From NCBI RefSeq assembly GCF_014652335.1, contig NZ_BMYP01000031.1:1-37955 (forward strand): a stretch of 37,955 nucleotides of DNA, written 5' to 3'. The notes beneath the pieces were generated by a model. That model was not told the DNA's origin and did no database searches. It worked only from the letters and a program-made list of their open reading frames with translations. The translations under genes and the position numbers were made by a program. This DNA comes from Vogesella fluminis (lineage in GTDB: Bacteria > Pseudomonadota > Gammaproteobacteria > Burkholderiales > Chromobacteriaceae). Below are positions 14,785 to 23,136 of the stretch, in pieces. Position 1 is the first letter of the stretch. The number at the start of each line of letters is the position of its first letter.

Positions 14785-15714
14785 GTGGACATTTTTCTGC
14801 AACAGATCCTGAACGGCCTCGTGCTGGGCAGCATTTATGCCCTGATCGCACTTGGTTACACCATGGTGTACGGGATCATGGGCCTCATCAACTTCGCCCA
14901 CGGCGAAGTCGTGATGTTCGGCGCCATGGTTACCATCACCGTCGTTACTTCCCTGATGAATGCCGGTGTCGGCCTGCCCGGCCCGATGCTGGTGCTGGTC
15001 GGCCTGCTGGTCGCCATCCCCGCCTGCATGTTGCTGGGCTACGCCATCGAACGTGTGGCATACCGCCCGCTGCGTGGTGCACAACGCCTGGCACCGCTTA
15101 TCACCGCCATCGGCCTCTCCATCGTGCTGCAACAGGTGGCCATCCTGATCTGGGGCCGTAACTACATCCCGTTCCCGGCCATCCTGGATCACGAAACCAT
15201 CGAGATCTTCGGCGCTACCATCACCAAGCTGCAACTGGGTATCGTTGCCCTGTGCCTGCTGATCATGGTTGGCCTGCTGGTCGTGGTCGAGAAGACCAAG
15301 CTGGGCCGCGCCATGCGCGCCACCAGCCAGAATCCTGCGGTCGCCAGCCTGATGGGTGTCAACGTCAACACCATCATCTCCGCGACCTTCGTGATCGGCT
15401 CGGCGCTGGGTGCCATCGCCGGCGTGATGGTTGCCACCAACTATGACCAGGCGCACTACTACATGGGCTTCATGATCGGCCTGAAGGCGTTTACCGCCGC
15501 GGTGCTGGGTGGTATCGGCAACCTGGGTGGTGCCGTGGCCGGTGGCATCCTGCTGGGCATTATCGAAAGTCTGGGCGCCGGCTATATTGGTGACCTGACC
15601 GGCGGTTTCCTGGGTTCGCACTATCAGGACATCTTTGCCTTCGCTGTGCTGATCGTCGTTCTGATCTTCCGTCCTTCTGGCCTGCTGGGCGAGAAAATGG
15701 CCGATCGCGCCTAA
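14785..15714 (+). CDS. livH: Branched-chain amino-acid ABC transporter permease LivH
   Basis: A 309-residue inner-membrane permease with about eight hydrophobic segments. The N-terminus, FLQQILNGLVLGSIYALIAL, and GYTMVYGIMGLINFAHGE are characteristic of LivH. The GTG start at 14785 has TAGGAG at eight-base spacing and gives the family length. The frame is open to 14596, but that region carries the promoter. With LivM it forms the membrane channel for Leu/Ile/Val or related amides. It is first in the livHMGF cluster. Confidence 0.94.
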   Translation: MDIFLQQILNGLVLGSIYALIALGYTMVYGIMGLINFAHGEVVMFGAMVTITVVTSLMNAGVGLPGPMLVLVGLLVAIPACMLLGYAIERVAYRPLRGAQRLAPLITAIGLSIVLQQVAILIWGRNYIPFPAILDHETIEIFGATITKLQLGIVALCLLIMVGLLVVVEKTKLGRAMRATSQNPAVASLMGVNVNTIISATFVIGSALGAIAGVMVATNYDQAHYYMGFMIGLKAFTAAVLGGIGNLGGAVAGGILLGIIESLGAGYIGDLTGGFLGSHYQDIFAFAVLIVVLIFRPSGLLGEKMADRA

Positions 15715-15727
15715 CAGGGAGAGACAA

Positions 15728-16798
15728 GTGAGCATGACTATGGATACCAACAAAAAACTGGCGGTGTTTATTGCCTCCGCCATCGTGCTGGCCGTGCTGC
15801 CATTCGTGGTCGGCAGTACCCTGGGCAACTCCTGGGTGCGCACCATCGACTTCGCCTTGCTGTACGTGATGCTGGCGCTGGGCCTGAACATCGTGGTCGG
15901 CTTTGCCGGTCTGCTGGACCTGGGCTTCATCGCCTTCTATGCCGTCGGTGCCTACTCCTTTGCCTTGCTGGGGTCGCCGCACTTCGACATCCACCTGCCG
16001 TTCTACATCTCGATTCCGCTGGGGGCCGGTCTGGCCGCGATGTTCGGCCTGCTGCTGGGCACCCCGGTGCTGAAGCTGAAGGGCGACTACCTGGCGATCG
16101 TGACGCTGGGCTTCGGTGAAATCATCCGTATCTTCATGAACAACCTGAACGCCCCGGTGAACATTACCAACGGGCCGCAGGGCATCAACCTGATCGACCC
16201 GATCCAGGTTGGCGGTGTATCACTGGGCAAGGCCATTGAGGTGTTCGGCTTCAACCTGAACCCGGTGCACATGTACTACTACGTATTCCTGTTCCTGACC
16301 GTGGTGGTGGTGATCATGGTCTACCGCCTGCAGCACTCCCGTATCGGCCGTGCCTGGGTGGCGATGCGTGAAGACTCGATCGCCGCAGCAGCGATGGGTC
16401 TCAACATCCGCAACATCAAGCTGCTGGCCTTTGCACTGGGCGCACTGTCTGGTGGTGTAGCCGGTGGCCTGTTCGCGACTTTCCAGGGCTTCATCTCGCC
16501 GGAATCGTTCGGCTTGCTGGAGTCGATCATGATTCTGGCCATGGTGGTACTGGGCGGCATGGGCCATATCCCGGGCGTGATCCTGGGCGCCGTGGTGCTG
16601 ACCATTGCGCCGGAGATCCTGCGTGACGTGATCGGCCCGCTGCAGATGAAGGCATTCGGCAAGATGCTGGTTGACCCTGAAAACGCACGCATGCTGCTGT
16701 TCGGCGTAGCGATGGTGGTGATGATGCTGGTCCGTCCGGAAGGCATGTGGCCGTCCAAGCGTCGTGCGGCTGAATTCAAAGATGCGAAGAAAGGTTAA
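15728..16798 (+). CDS. livM: Branched-chain amino-acid ABC transporter permease LivM
   Basis: A 356-residue second permease of the Liv importer, with about eight to ten membrane segments. Family motifs include LNIVVGFAGLLDLGF, LKGDYLAIVTLGFGEI and the NITNGPQGI segment. The C-terminal RPEGMWPSKRR is basic and cytoplasmic. GTG at 15728 has AGGGAGA upstream; ATG at 15734 is an alternative that removes only two residues. It lies 13 bp after livH and 3 bp before livG. Confidence 0.94.
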   Translation: MSMTMDTNKKLAVFIASAIVLAVLPFVVGSTLGNSWVRTIDFALLYVMLALGLNIVVGFAGLLDLGFIAFYAVGAYSFALLGSPHFDIHLPFYISIPLGAGLAAMFGLLLGTPVLKLKGDYLAIVTLGFGEIIRIFMNNLNAPVNITNGPQGINLIDPIQVGGVSLGKAIEVFGFNLNPVHMYYYVFLFLTVVVVIMVYRLQHSRIGRAWVAMREDSIAAAAMGLNIRNIKLLAFALGALSGGVAGGLFATFQGFISPESFGLLESIMILAMVVLGGMGHIPGVILGAVVLTIAPEILRDVIGPLQMKAFGKMLVDPENARMLLFGVAMVVMMLVRPEGMWPSKRRAAEFKDAKKG

Positions 16799-16801
16799 GC
16801 C

Positions 16802-17572
16802 ATGTCTGAAGTTTTGCTGAAAATAGAAGGCATCAACAAACGCTTTGGCGGCCTTCACGCACTGAGTAATGTCAGCCTGCACATCAACAAGGGCGAGATT
16901 TACGGCCTGATCGGCCCCAACGGCGCCGGCAAGACCACCATGTTCAACGTGCTGACCGGCCTGTATACCCCGGACGAAGGCAGCTTCACCTTTGATGGCT
17001 GCGACCTGTTCCGTGCGCCACCGCATGTGGTGGTGAAAAGTGGCATCGCCCGTACCTTCCAGAACATCCGTCTGTTCCACGAGATGACGGCGCTGGAAAA
17101 CGTGATGGTCGGCCGCCACATCCGCTCCCGTGCCAACGCGCTGGGCGCGGTGCTGCGCAACAAGGCCACCCGCGACGAGGAGGCCGCGATCGAGGCCAAG
17201 GCCTGGGAGCTGCTGCGCTATGTCGGCATCGAGGATGTCGCCCATGAGCGTGCCAAGAACCTGTCCTACGGCCACCAACGTCGTCTGGAAATCGCCCGCG
17301 CGCTGGCCACCGAGCCGAAGCTGCTGGCACTGGACGAACCGGCCGCCGGCATGAACCCGAGCGAGACCGAATCGCTGAAGGCATTGATGGAAAAGATCCG
17401 TGACGGTGGTGTCACCGTACTGCTGATCGAACACGACGTGAAGCTGATGATGGGTCTGTGCGACCGTATCGCCGTACTCGACTATGGCAAGAAAATTGCA
17501 GAAGGTGTGCCCGAAGTGGTACGTAAAGATCCGAAAGTGATCGAGGCTTATCTGGGAGTGGCACACGAATGA
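16802..17572 (+). CDS. livG: Branched-chain amino-acid ABC transporter ATPase LivG
   Basis: A 256-residue ABC ATPase with Walker A GPNGAGKTT, signature LSYGHQRRLEIARAL and Walker B LLALDEPAAGMNP. The Tyr-for-Gly change in the signature (LSYG) is normal for LivG. It energises the LivHM channel at the cytoplasmic face together with LivF. It overlaps livF by ATGA. Confidence 0.95.
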   Translation: MSEVLLKIEGINKRFGGLHALSNVSLHINKGEIYGLIGPNGAGKTTMFNVLTGLYTPDEGSFTFDGCDLFRAPPHVVVKSGIARTFQNIRLFHEMTALENVMVGRHIRSRANALGAVLRNKATRDEEAAIEAKAWELLRYVGIEDVAHERAKNLSYGHQRRLEIARALATEPKLLALDEPAAGMNPSETESLKALMEKIRDGGVTVLLIEHDVKLMMGLCDRIAVLDYGKKIAEGVPEVVRKDPKVIEAYLGVAHE

Positions 17573-18279
17573 GCATTCTAGACGTCAAGAACCTGCAGGT
17601 TTCCTACGGCGGCATTCAGGCCGTCAAGGGTATCGACTTCCATATCAACAAGGGCGAGCTGGTGACCCTGATCGGTGCCAACGGCGCCGGCAAGACCACC
17701 ACGCTGAAAACCCTGGTCGGCATGGTCAAGATCGCCGGCGGCAGCATCAACTTCGATGGCAAGGACACCACCAGCATCGCCACCCACGATTTCGTGCGTA
17801 ACGGTCTGGTGATGGTGCCGGAAGGGCGTGGAGTGTTCGCCAAGCTGACGGTGGAAGAAAATCTGCAAATGGGTGGCTACTATCGTAACGACAGAGACGG
17901 TATTGCCCGTGATATTGCCCACGTTTACGAGCTGTTTCCACGCTTGAAAGAGCGTTACAAGCAGCTGGCCGGCACCCTGTCCGGTGGCGAACAGCAGATG
18001 GTGGCGATGGGCCGTGCCATCATCTCCAAGCCAAAGCTGCTGCTGCTGGACGAGCCGTCGATGGGTCTGGCGCCGCTGATCGTGGAAAAGATCTTCGAGA
18101 TCATCCAGATGGTGGCCGCCGAAGGTGTGACCATGCTGCTGGTGGAACAGAACGCCAAGCTGGCGCTGCAGGTATCGCAGCGCGGCTACGTGATGGAAAG
18201 CGGCAAGATCAGCATGAGCGGTCCGGCCAAGGAACTGCTGGACGACGAGCGCGTGCGTAACGCCTACCTCGGCGGTTAA
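17569..18279 (+). CDS. livF: Branched-chain amino-acid ABC transporter ATPase LivF
   Basis: A 236-residue second ABC ATPase with Walker A GANGAGKTT, signature LSGGEQQMVAMGRAI and Walker B LLLLDEPSMGLAP. It begins inside the livG stop (ATGA). No periplasmic LivJ/LivK-type binding protein is next to the cluster, so the substrate-defining component must be encoded elsewhere. Confidence 0.95.
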   Translation: MSILDVKNLQVSYGGIQAVKGIDFHINKGELVTLIGANGAGKTTTLKTLVGMVKIAGGSINFDGKDTTSIATHDFVRNGLVMVPEGRGVFAKLTVEENLQMGGYYRNDRDGIARDIAHVYELFPRLKERYKQLAGTLSGGEQQMVAMGRAIISKPKLLLLDEPSMGLAPLIVEKIFEIIQMVAAEGVTMLLVEQNAKLALQVSQRGYVMESGKISMSGPAKELLDDERVRNAYLGG

Positions 18280-18368
18280 TTCCGCCCGGCCACGGGCGCG
18301 GCCAGCCGGTCGCCCCGTGTGCGCTTGCCCAAGGCGGATATTGCCGCCGTGTCGCGAGAACAATAACC

Positions 18369-19151
18369 ATGCTTGACACCCTCAGCCCCGATGTCCTGCT
18401 CCGCCAGGCACTCGGGGCTTTGTTTTTTCCGCCACTCAACGGGCTGCTGCTGTTGCTGGCCGGCTGCTGCTGGCAGCGGCGGGTGCCAACAGCCGGTCGC
18501 TTGCTGTTGCTGCTGGCGCTGCTCTTGAGTTATCTACAGGCGACGCCGTGGCTGGCAATGCGGCTTAACGGCGCGCTGGAAACATCTGCGCCGGCCACGC
18601 TGGCGCAGGTGCGCACCACCGGCGCCATCGTGGTGCCCGGTGGCGGCCAGCGACCGGCGCCGGAGTATGCGGCCAACGTGCCGTCCGGCGACAGCCTGGC
18701 GCGCTTGCGTTATGGCGCCCATCTGGCGCGGGCCAGCGGCCTGCCGCTGCTGCTGACCGGAGGTGCCCCCAATGGCGGCGAGGCCGAGGCGGTGGTGATG
18801 GCGCGCGTGCTGCAGCAGGATTACGGCATCACCGCGCGCTGGGTGGAAGCCGCCGCGGAAACCACCGCCGACAACGCGCGCCTGACTGCCGTGCTGCTGC
18901 GCGAGGCCAAGGTTGGCCGCATCACGCTGGTGACGCAGGCCTGGCACATGCCGCGTGCGTTGGCGTCGTTCCGTGCCGCCGGCCTGCAGGTGGTGGCGGC
19001 CCCGACCGGCTATAGTCGTTATGACGGTATCTGGCTGCAGCACTGGCTGCCGAGCGGGCGCGCGATGCAGGAGGTGTATCAGGCGGAGCGCGAATGGCTG
19101 GGGCTGCTGTATTATCGCTTGCGTTCCCTCAGTACAGGATTGACAACATGA
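18369..19151 (+). CDS. YdcF/ElyC-like DUF218 membrane protein
   Basis: 260 residues. Two hydrophobic segments occupy roughly residues 15-60, followed by a DUF218 domain: GAIVVPGGGQRP near residue 85, GLPLLLTGG, TTADNA and VTQAWHMPRA. ElyC and SanA relatives affect envelope and peptidoglycan-lipid metabolism, but no reaction is established for this member. A terminator-like hairpin lies within the first 20 codons, so the start is slightly uncertain. The next in-frame starts would cut into the first membrane segment, so ATG 18369 is kept. It overlaps the following gene by ATGA. One exact 13-mer copy is in its coding sequence. Confidence 0.82.
   Translation: MLDTLSPDVLLRQALGALFFPPLNGLLLLLAGCCWQRRVPTAGRLLLLLALLLSYLQATPWLAMRLNGALETSAPATLAQVRTTGAIVVPGGGQRPAPEYAANVPSGDSLARLRYGAHLARASGLPLLLTGGAPNGGEAEAVVMARVLQQDYGITARWVEAAAETTADNARLTAVLLREAKVGRITLVTQAWHMPRALASFRAAGLQVVAAPTGYSRYDGIWLQHWLPSGRAMQEVYQAEREWLGLLYYRLRSLSTGLTT
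18384..18428 (+). terminator. Terminator-like hairpin inside the start of the YdcF-like gene
   Basis: Stem AGCCCCGA (18384-18391) / TCGGGGCT (18412-18419), with an inner CCTG/CAGG stem, followed by TTTGTTTTTT (18419-18428). It could end the liv transcript about 150 bp after livF, yet it overlaps the 5' coding region of the next gene. Confidence 0.65.
18909..18921 (+). repeat. Intragenic copy of the repeated 13-mer
   Basis: Exact AAGGTTGGCCGCA in the sense strand of the YdcF-like gene, encoding K-V-G-R. Unpaired. Confidence 0.9.
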
Positions 19152-19906
19152 ATACCGGCGCACTGATCATCGGAGACGAACTGTTGTCCGGCAAACGCCA
19201 GGACAAGCACATGACGGCGCTGATCCGCCTGCTGACGGAGCGCGGCATGAAACTGGCCTGGGTCGAGTACCTGGGTGACGATCCGGCGCGCATCGAGGCG
19301 GCGCTGCGGCGCGCCTTCGCCAGCGGCGATCTGGTGTTCAGCTTCGGCGGCATCGGCGCCACGCCGGACGACTACACCCGCGCCTGTGCCGCGCAGGCGC
19401 TGGACGAGGCGCTGCAGGTGCATCCCGAGGCCAAGGTGCTGATCGAGGAGCGCTTTGGCGCCGACGCCTATCCGCACCGCATCAATATGGGCCGGCTGCC
19501 GGCCAGCGCGCGGCTGATCCCCAATCCGGTCAACCAGATGCCGGGCTTTTCCTGTGGCGACGTGCACTTCGTGCCGGGCTTCCCGAATATGGCGTGGCCG
19601 ATGGTGGCGTGGGTGCTGGATACGCAGTACCGGGCGCTGTTTTCCGATCATCCGGACGTGGAGCAGGGCTGCATCGCCATCGATGCGCGCGAAGGCGACC
19701 TGATCACGCTGATGCAGGAATTCGTCGCGCGTTATCCGGCGCTGCGTTTCTCCAGCCTGCCCAACTTCGGCAACGACGCCATCCCGCAGATGCACATCGA
19801 GTTCGGCTTCAGCGGCCAGCCGGCGCTGGTGGCGATCGCGCTGGCGGAGTGGCGCAAGGCGCTGCTGGCCAAGGGCTACGAGGTGCGCGACAAGCCGGCA
19901 GCGTAA
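19148..19906 (+). CDS. CinA N-terminal (MoaB/Mog-like) domain protein
   Basis: 252 residues beginning GALIIGDELLSGKRQDKH, with FSFGGIGATPDDYTR, the molybdopterin-binding fold found in MoaB/MogA and in the N-terminal half of CinA. The C-terminal nicotinamide-nucleotide deamidase domain of full CinA is absent, as in the short competence/damage-inducible A-like proteins common in Betaproteobacteria. The reaction is unproven. It starts in an ATGA overlap with the previous gene; the frame is open to 19094 but lies inside that gene. A 26-bp tandem duplication begins in its last codons. Confidence 0.85.
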   Translation: MNTGALIIGDELLSGKRQDKHMTALIRLLTERGMKLAWVEYLGDDPARIEAALRRAFASGDLVFSFGGIGATPDDYTRACAAQALDEALQVHPEAKVLIEERFGADAYPHRINMGRLPASARLIPNPVNQMPGFSCGDVHFVPGFPNMAWPMVAWVLDTQYRALFSDHPDVEQGCIAIDAREGDLITLMQEFVARYPALRFSSLPNFGNDAIPQMHIEFGFSGQPALVAIALAEWRKALLAKGYEVRDKPAA

Positions 19907-19943
19907 TCACCCGCATCAAGCCGGCAGCGTAATCACCCGCATC
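19892..19943. repeat. Perfect 26-bp tandem duplication across a stop codon
   Basis: Two adjacent identical 26-base units (19892-19917 and 19918-19943), each including the KPAA codons and the TAA stop of the CinA-like gene. Only the first is translated. Its perfection suggests a recent slippage event. Confidence 0.9.
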
Positions 19944-19950
19944 CGTACAG

Positions 19951-19996
19951 ACAAAAGGTTGGCCGCAAGCAGTGCTGCTTGCGGCCAACCTTTTGT
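19951..19996. repeat. 22-bp-arm inverted repeat of the 13-mer, likely bidirectional terminator
   Basis: Two perfect 22-base arms separated by TG, containing the 13-mer at 19955-19967 and its complement at 19980-19992. The outer ACAAAA / TTTTGT gives a short T-run on both strands. It lies between the convergent CinA-like gene and nadC. Confidence 0.9.
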
Positions 19997-20037
19997 GCTT
20001 GAGCGCGGCCTGGCCGGACAGCGCCGGCGGCCAGCGC

Positions 20038-20877
20038 CTAGTTGACGAAGCGCATCGAGAAGTCGATGGCGCACACGTCCTTGGTCAGCTTGCCGACGGA
20101 AATGCGGTCGACCCCGGTCTCGGCGATGGCGCGCACGCTGTCCAGATCGACACCGCCGGAGGCTTCCAGCTGGGCGCGGCCGGCATTGCGGCGTACCGCT
20201 TCGCGCATCTCGTCCAGCGACATGTTGTCGAGCAGGATCAGCGGGCAGGCGGCGGCCAGCGCTTCGTCCAGCTCGGCCAGGTTTTCCACTTCCACCTGCA
20301 GTGTCACGTGCGACGGGGCGATGGCGCGCGCGACCTTGAGCGCCGCGGTGATGCTGCCGTTGGCGATGATGTGGTTTTCCTTGATCAGGATGCCGTCGTA
20401 GAGGCCGACGCGCTGGTTGGCGCCGCCGCCGACGGTGACGGCGTACTTCTGCGCCAGGCGCAGGCCGGGCACCGTTTTGCGGGTGTCGTGGATCACGGCG
20501 CGGGTGCCGGCAACGGCATCGACGTAGCGGCGCGTTTCGGTGGCGACGCCGGACAGCGTCTGCAGGAAGTTCAGGCCGCTGCGTTCGGCGGTGAGCAGCG
20601 CCTGCGCCGGGCCGCTGAGGGTGCACACCACATCGCCATTGGCGATGCCGGCGCCCTCTGCGACGTGCCACTGCACCCGACAGCGCGCGTCGATCTGGCG
20701 ATAGCACTCTTCCAGCCACGCCTGGCCGCACAGCACCGCCGTTTCGCGCGCCATGATGCGCGCCTCGCCCGGCAGGTTCGGGCACAGGGCGGCAGTCCAG
20801 TCCTTGTCGCCGATGTCTTCGGCTAGGGCAAGGCTGACGGAGTGGGCGATCAGGTGCTGGGCGGGCAAGGTCGGCAT
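20038..20877 (-). CDS. nadC: Quinolinate phosphoribosyltransferase (decarboxylating)
   Basis: Converts quinolinate and PRPP to nicotinate mononucleotide in de novo NAD synthesis. The 279-residue protein has family motifs ERSGLNFLQTLSG, HDTRKTVPGLRLAQKYAV, GGGANQRVGLYDGILIKENH, LLDNM and LEASGGV. The ATG at 20877 is preferred over an upstream TTG at 20898. It is convergent with the CinA-like gene and divergent from the ECF-like permease. The other NAD gene in the window, nadE, is 10 kb away. Confidence 0.95.
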   Translation of the reverse strand: MPTLPAQHLIAHSVSLALAEDIGDKDWTAALCPNLPGEARIMARETAVLCGQAWLEECYRQIDARCRVQWHVAEGAGIANGDVVCTLSGPAQALLTAERSGLNFLQTLSGVATETRRYVDAVAGTRAVIHDTRKTVPGLRLAQKYAVTVGGGANQRVGLYDGILIKENHIIANGSITAALKVARAIAPSHVTLQVEVENLAELDEALAAACPLILLDNMSLDEMREAVRRNAGRAQLEASGGVDLDSVRAIAETGVDRISVGKLTKDVCAIDFSMRFVN

Positions 20878-20979
20878 GATGGTCTGGGTCCGGGGCAAAG
20901 AGCGCGATTTTACCCCGCTTTGGCGTGGCGGTGGGGCGCTCTGCTATGATGCAATTCTGTCGCCCGTGCTGATCCGCCG

Positions 20980-21639
20980 ATGAATTTTCCCGATACGCTT
21001 TTTTCCCCGCCGCTGTTGTGGGCCGCCATCGGCCTGACCTTGCTGCTGCTGTCGCTGGCGGCGTGGCGCGTGCCGTGGCGCACGCTGCCGCACGGCGCGG
21101 TCAGCGCCTGGTCGGCGGCCTGCGTGCTGCTGGCGGCGATGTGGCTGGTCAAGGCCGGCCTGCAGCCGGGGCTGTCGTTTCACCTGCTGGGCGCGGCGAT
21201 CTTCACCCTGCTGATGGGGCCGGCACTGGCGCTGCTGGCATTGGCGCTGGTGCTGCTGTTGCAGGCGGCGGCGGGGCAGCTGGGCTGGCTGGCGTTGGGG
21301 CTGAATTTCTGTGTCACGCTGTTGCCAGCGGTGGCGGTGACCGCGCTCGCATTGCGTCTGGCGCAGCGTTATCTGCCGGCACACCTATTCGTCTACGTGT
21401 TCGTCAACGCCTTTCTCGCCGGCGGCCTGAGCCTGATTGTCGCCGCCGCCAGCGGCATGGCGCTGCTGTGGCTACAGGGGGTGTACGACTGGCCCTACCT
21501 GCTGGACAACGCGCTGCCGTTCTATTTCTTGCTGTCGTGGTCGGAGGCGTTTACCAGCGGGCTGGTGCTGTCGATCATGGTGGTGTACCGGCCGCAGTGG
21601 GTGCGCAGTTTCGATGACGCGCGCTATCTGGCGCGCTGA
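20980..21639 (+). CDS. CbiM-like energy-coupling factor transporter permease (orphan)
   Basis: 219 residues with about six or seven hydrophobic segments. The pattern LSFHLLGAAIFTLLMGP and the C-terminal LPFYFLLSWSEAFTSGL resemble the CbiM/ECF permease group annotated in Betaproteobacteria. No ECF ATPase, CbiN or CbiQ is nearby and the CbiM N-terminal His-rich metal site is not seen, so transport of cobalt or nickel is not supported. It lies upstream of a MAPEG gene (16-bp gap) and the two may be cotranscribed. Confidence 0.7.
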   Translation: MNFPDTLFSPPLLWAAIGLTLLLLSLAAWRVPWRTLPHGAVSAWSAACVLLAAMWLVKAGLQPGLSFHLLGAAIFTLLMGPALALLALALVLLLQAAAGQLGWLALGLNFCVTLLPAVAVTALALRLAQRYLPAHLFVYVFVNAFLAGGLSLIVAAASGMALLWLQGVYDWPYLLDNALPFYFLLSWSEAFTSGLVLSIMVVYRPQWVRSFDDARYLAR

Positions 21640-21655
21640 CTGAAAGGGGAGTGTG

Positions 21656-22036
21656 ATGCAGTTTGCGTTCTGGGCCATCCTGCTGGCCGCGGCGATGCCG
21701 CTATTGTGGGCGGTGCTGGCCAAAAGCGGGCCGGGTTTTGACAATCACCAGCCGCGGCTTTATCTCGCCGGCCTGCACGGCTGGCGCCAGCGCGCGCAGT
21801 GGGCGCAGCAGAATTCCTGGGAGGCGTTCGCGCCGTTTGCCGCCGCCGTCATTGTCGCCTACCTGATGATGGTGACGCCGCAGCAGCTGGATGCGGCGGC
21901 CGCGGTGTTCATTGTGGCGCGCCTCGGCTACGGCGTGTGCTATGTCGCCGACTGGGCCACGCTGCGCTCACTGTGCTGGACGCTGGGCTTTGGCGCGGTG
22001 GTGTATCTGTTCCTGGCGGCGGCGCATCTGCTGTGA
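21656..22036 (+). CDS. MAPEG family membrane protein
   Basis: About 126 residues with four hydrophobic segments, the architecture of membrane-associated eicosanoid/glutathione-metabolism proteins. The NHQPR segment, NSWEAFAPFAAAVI and ARLGYGVCYVADW are typical of bacterial MAPEG members. No enzymatic role can be assigned. ATG at 21656 follows AAAGGGGAG; a GTG three bases earlier is possible. It is convergent with murB across an inverted 13-mer pair. Confidence 0.8.
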   Translation: MQFAFWAILLAAAMPLLWAVLAKSGPGFDNHQPRLYLAGLHGWRQRAQWAQQNSWEAFAPFAAAVIVAYLMMVTPQQLDAAAAVFIVARLGYGVCYVADWATLRSLCWTLGFGAVVYLFLAAAHLL

Positions 22037-22053
22037 CGCCGTTGCCAAAAAGT

Positions 22054-22087
22054 CATGCGGCCAACCTTGGGCAAGGTTGGCCGCATG
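22054..22087. repeat. 16-bp-arm inverted repeat of the 13-mer
   Basis: Perfect arms 22054-22069 and 22072-22087 with a GG loop, containing the 13-mer complement at 22056-22068 and the direct copy at 22073-22085. It lies between the convergent MAPEG and murB genes. Confidence 0.9.
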
Positions 22088-22112
22088 GCGTTGCTGCCTG
22101 CCTATCCCGCGA

Positions 22113-23126
22113 TTACAGCATGACCGGTTCGGCTTCCAGCGCCACGCCGTAGCGCGCCAGCACCGTGTCCTGCACCTTGGCCGCCAGCGCGGCGATCTGC
22201 CGGCCGCTGGCGTGGCCGTAGTTGACCAGCACCAGCGCTTGCCTGGCGTGCACGCCGGCGTCGCCGTCGCGGTAGCCCTTCAGTCCGGCCTGGTCGATCA
22301 GCCAGCCGGCGGCCAGCTTCACCCCTTCGCCGGCCGGGTAGTGCGGCAGCGCCGGGAAGCGTGCCAGCAGCGCGGCGGCCTGTTCGCTGTCGACGATCGG
22401 ATTCTTGAAGAAGCTGCCGGCGTTACCCAGTTGAGCCGGGTCCGGCAGCTTGCTCTGGCGGATGGCGATCACCGCGCGGCTGACATCCTGCGCACTCGGC
22501 GTGCCGCTGATGCCCATCGCTTGCAGTTGCTGGGCGATGTCGCCGTAGCCGGTCTTGCAGTGCGCGTGACGCGACAGGCGGAAGCGCACCGCAGTCACCA
22601 GATAGCGGCCGGCGTGCTGCTTGAACACGCTGTCGCGGTAGGCAAAGCGGCAGTCGGCATTGGCCAGCGTCACCGGCGCGCCGCCGTGCTGCAGGTCGGC
22701 GCACACCACTTCCGTGATGCAGTCCTTCACCTCCACGCCGTAGGCGCCGATGTTCTGGATCGGGCTGGCGCCGACGGTGCCGGGGATCAGGCTGAGGTTT
22801 TCCAGCCCGCACCAGCCCTGCTGCAGGGTGTGGCAGACGAAGTCGTGCCAGTTTTCGCCGGCGGCGGCCTCAATGATCACGCTGTCGCCGTCATCGGCCA
22901 GCAGGCGGATGCCCTTGAGCAGGATGCGCACCACGGTGCCGGGATAGTCGTCGCGCAGCAGCAGGTTGCTGCCGCCGCCCAGCCACAGCACCGGGCCGTC
23001 CAGCTCGGCCAGCAGGGCCGGCAGCTGACTCAGTTGCTGCAGTTCGGTATAGCGGCGTGCACTGGCGGCAATGCCGAAGGTGTTGAGCGCTTGCAGCGAA
23101 ACGTGCTGCTGGAAGGTGATGGTCAC
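22113..23126 (-). CDS. murB: UDP-N-acetylmuramate dehydrogenase
   Basis: FAD- and NADPH-dependent reduction of UDP-GlcNAc-enolpyruvate to UDP-MurNAc in peptidoglycan synthesis, cytoplasmic. It has 337 residues, a type I (E. coli-like) length. Motifs: NTFGI, LGGGSNLLL, IPGTVGASPIQNIGAYG, YRDSVFK, GNAGSFFKNP with the proton-donating Ser, and the C-terminal Glu in EPVML. The start ATG at 23126 is 10 bp from the stop of the MATE gene on the same strand, so the two are probably cotranscribed. Confidence 0.96.
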   Translation of the reverse strand: MTITFQQHVSLQALNTFGIAASARRYTELQQLSQLPALLAELDGPVLWLGGGSNLLLRDDYPGTVVRILLKGIRLLADDGDSVIIEAAAGENWHDFVCHTLQQGWCGLENLSLIPGTVGASPIQNIGAYGVEVKDCITEVVCADLQHGGAPVTLANADCRFAYRDSVFKQHAGRYLVTAVRFRLSRHAHCKTGYGDIAQQLQAMGISGTPSAQDVSRAVIAIRQSKLPDPAQLGNAGSFFKNPIVDSEQAAALLARFPALPHYPAGEGVKLAAGWLIDQAGLKGYRDGDAGVHARQALVLVNYGHASGRQIAALAAKVQDTVLARYGVALEAEPVML

Positions 23127-23136
23127 GAAGCGGGCC

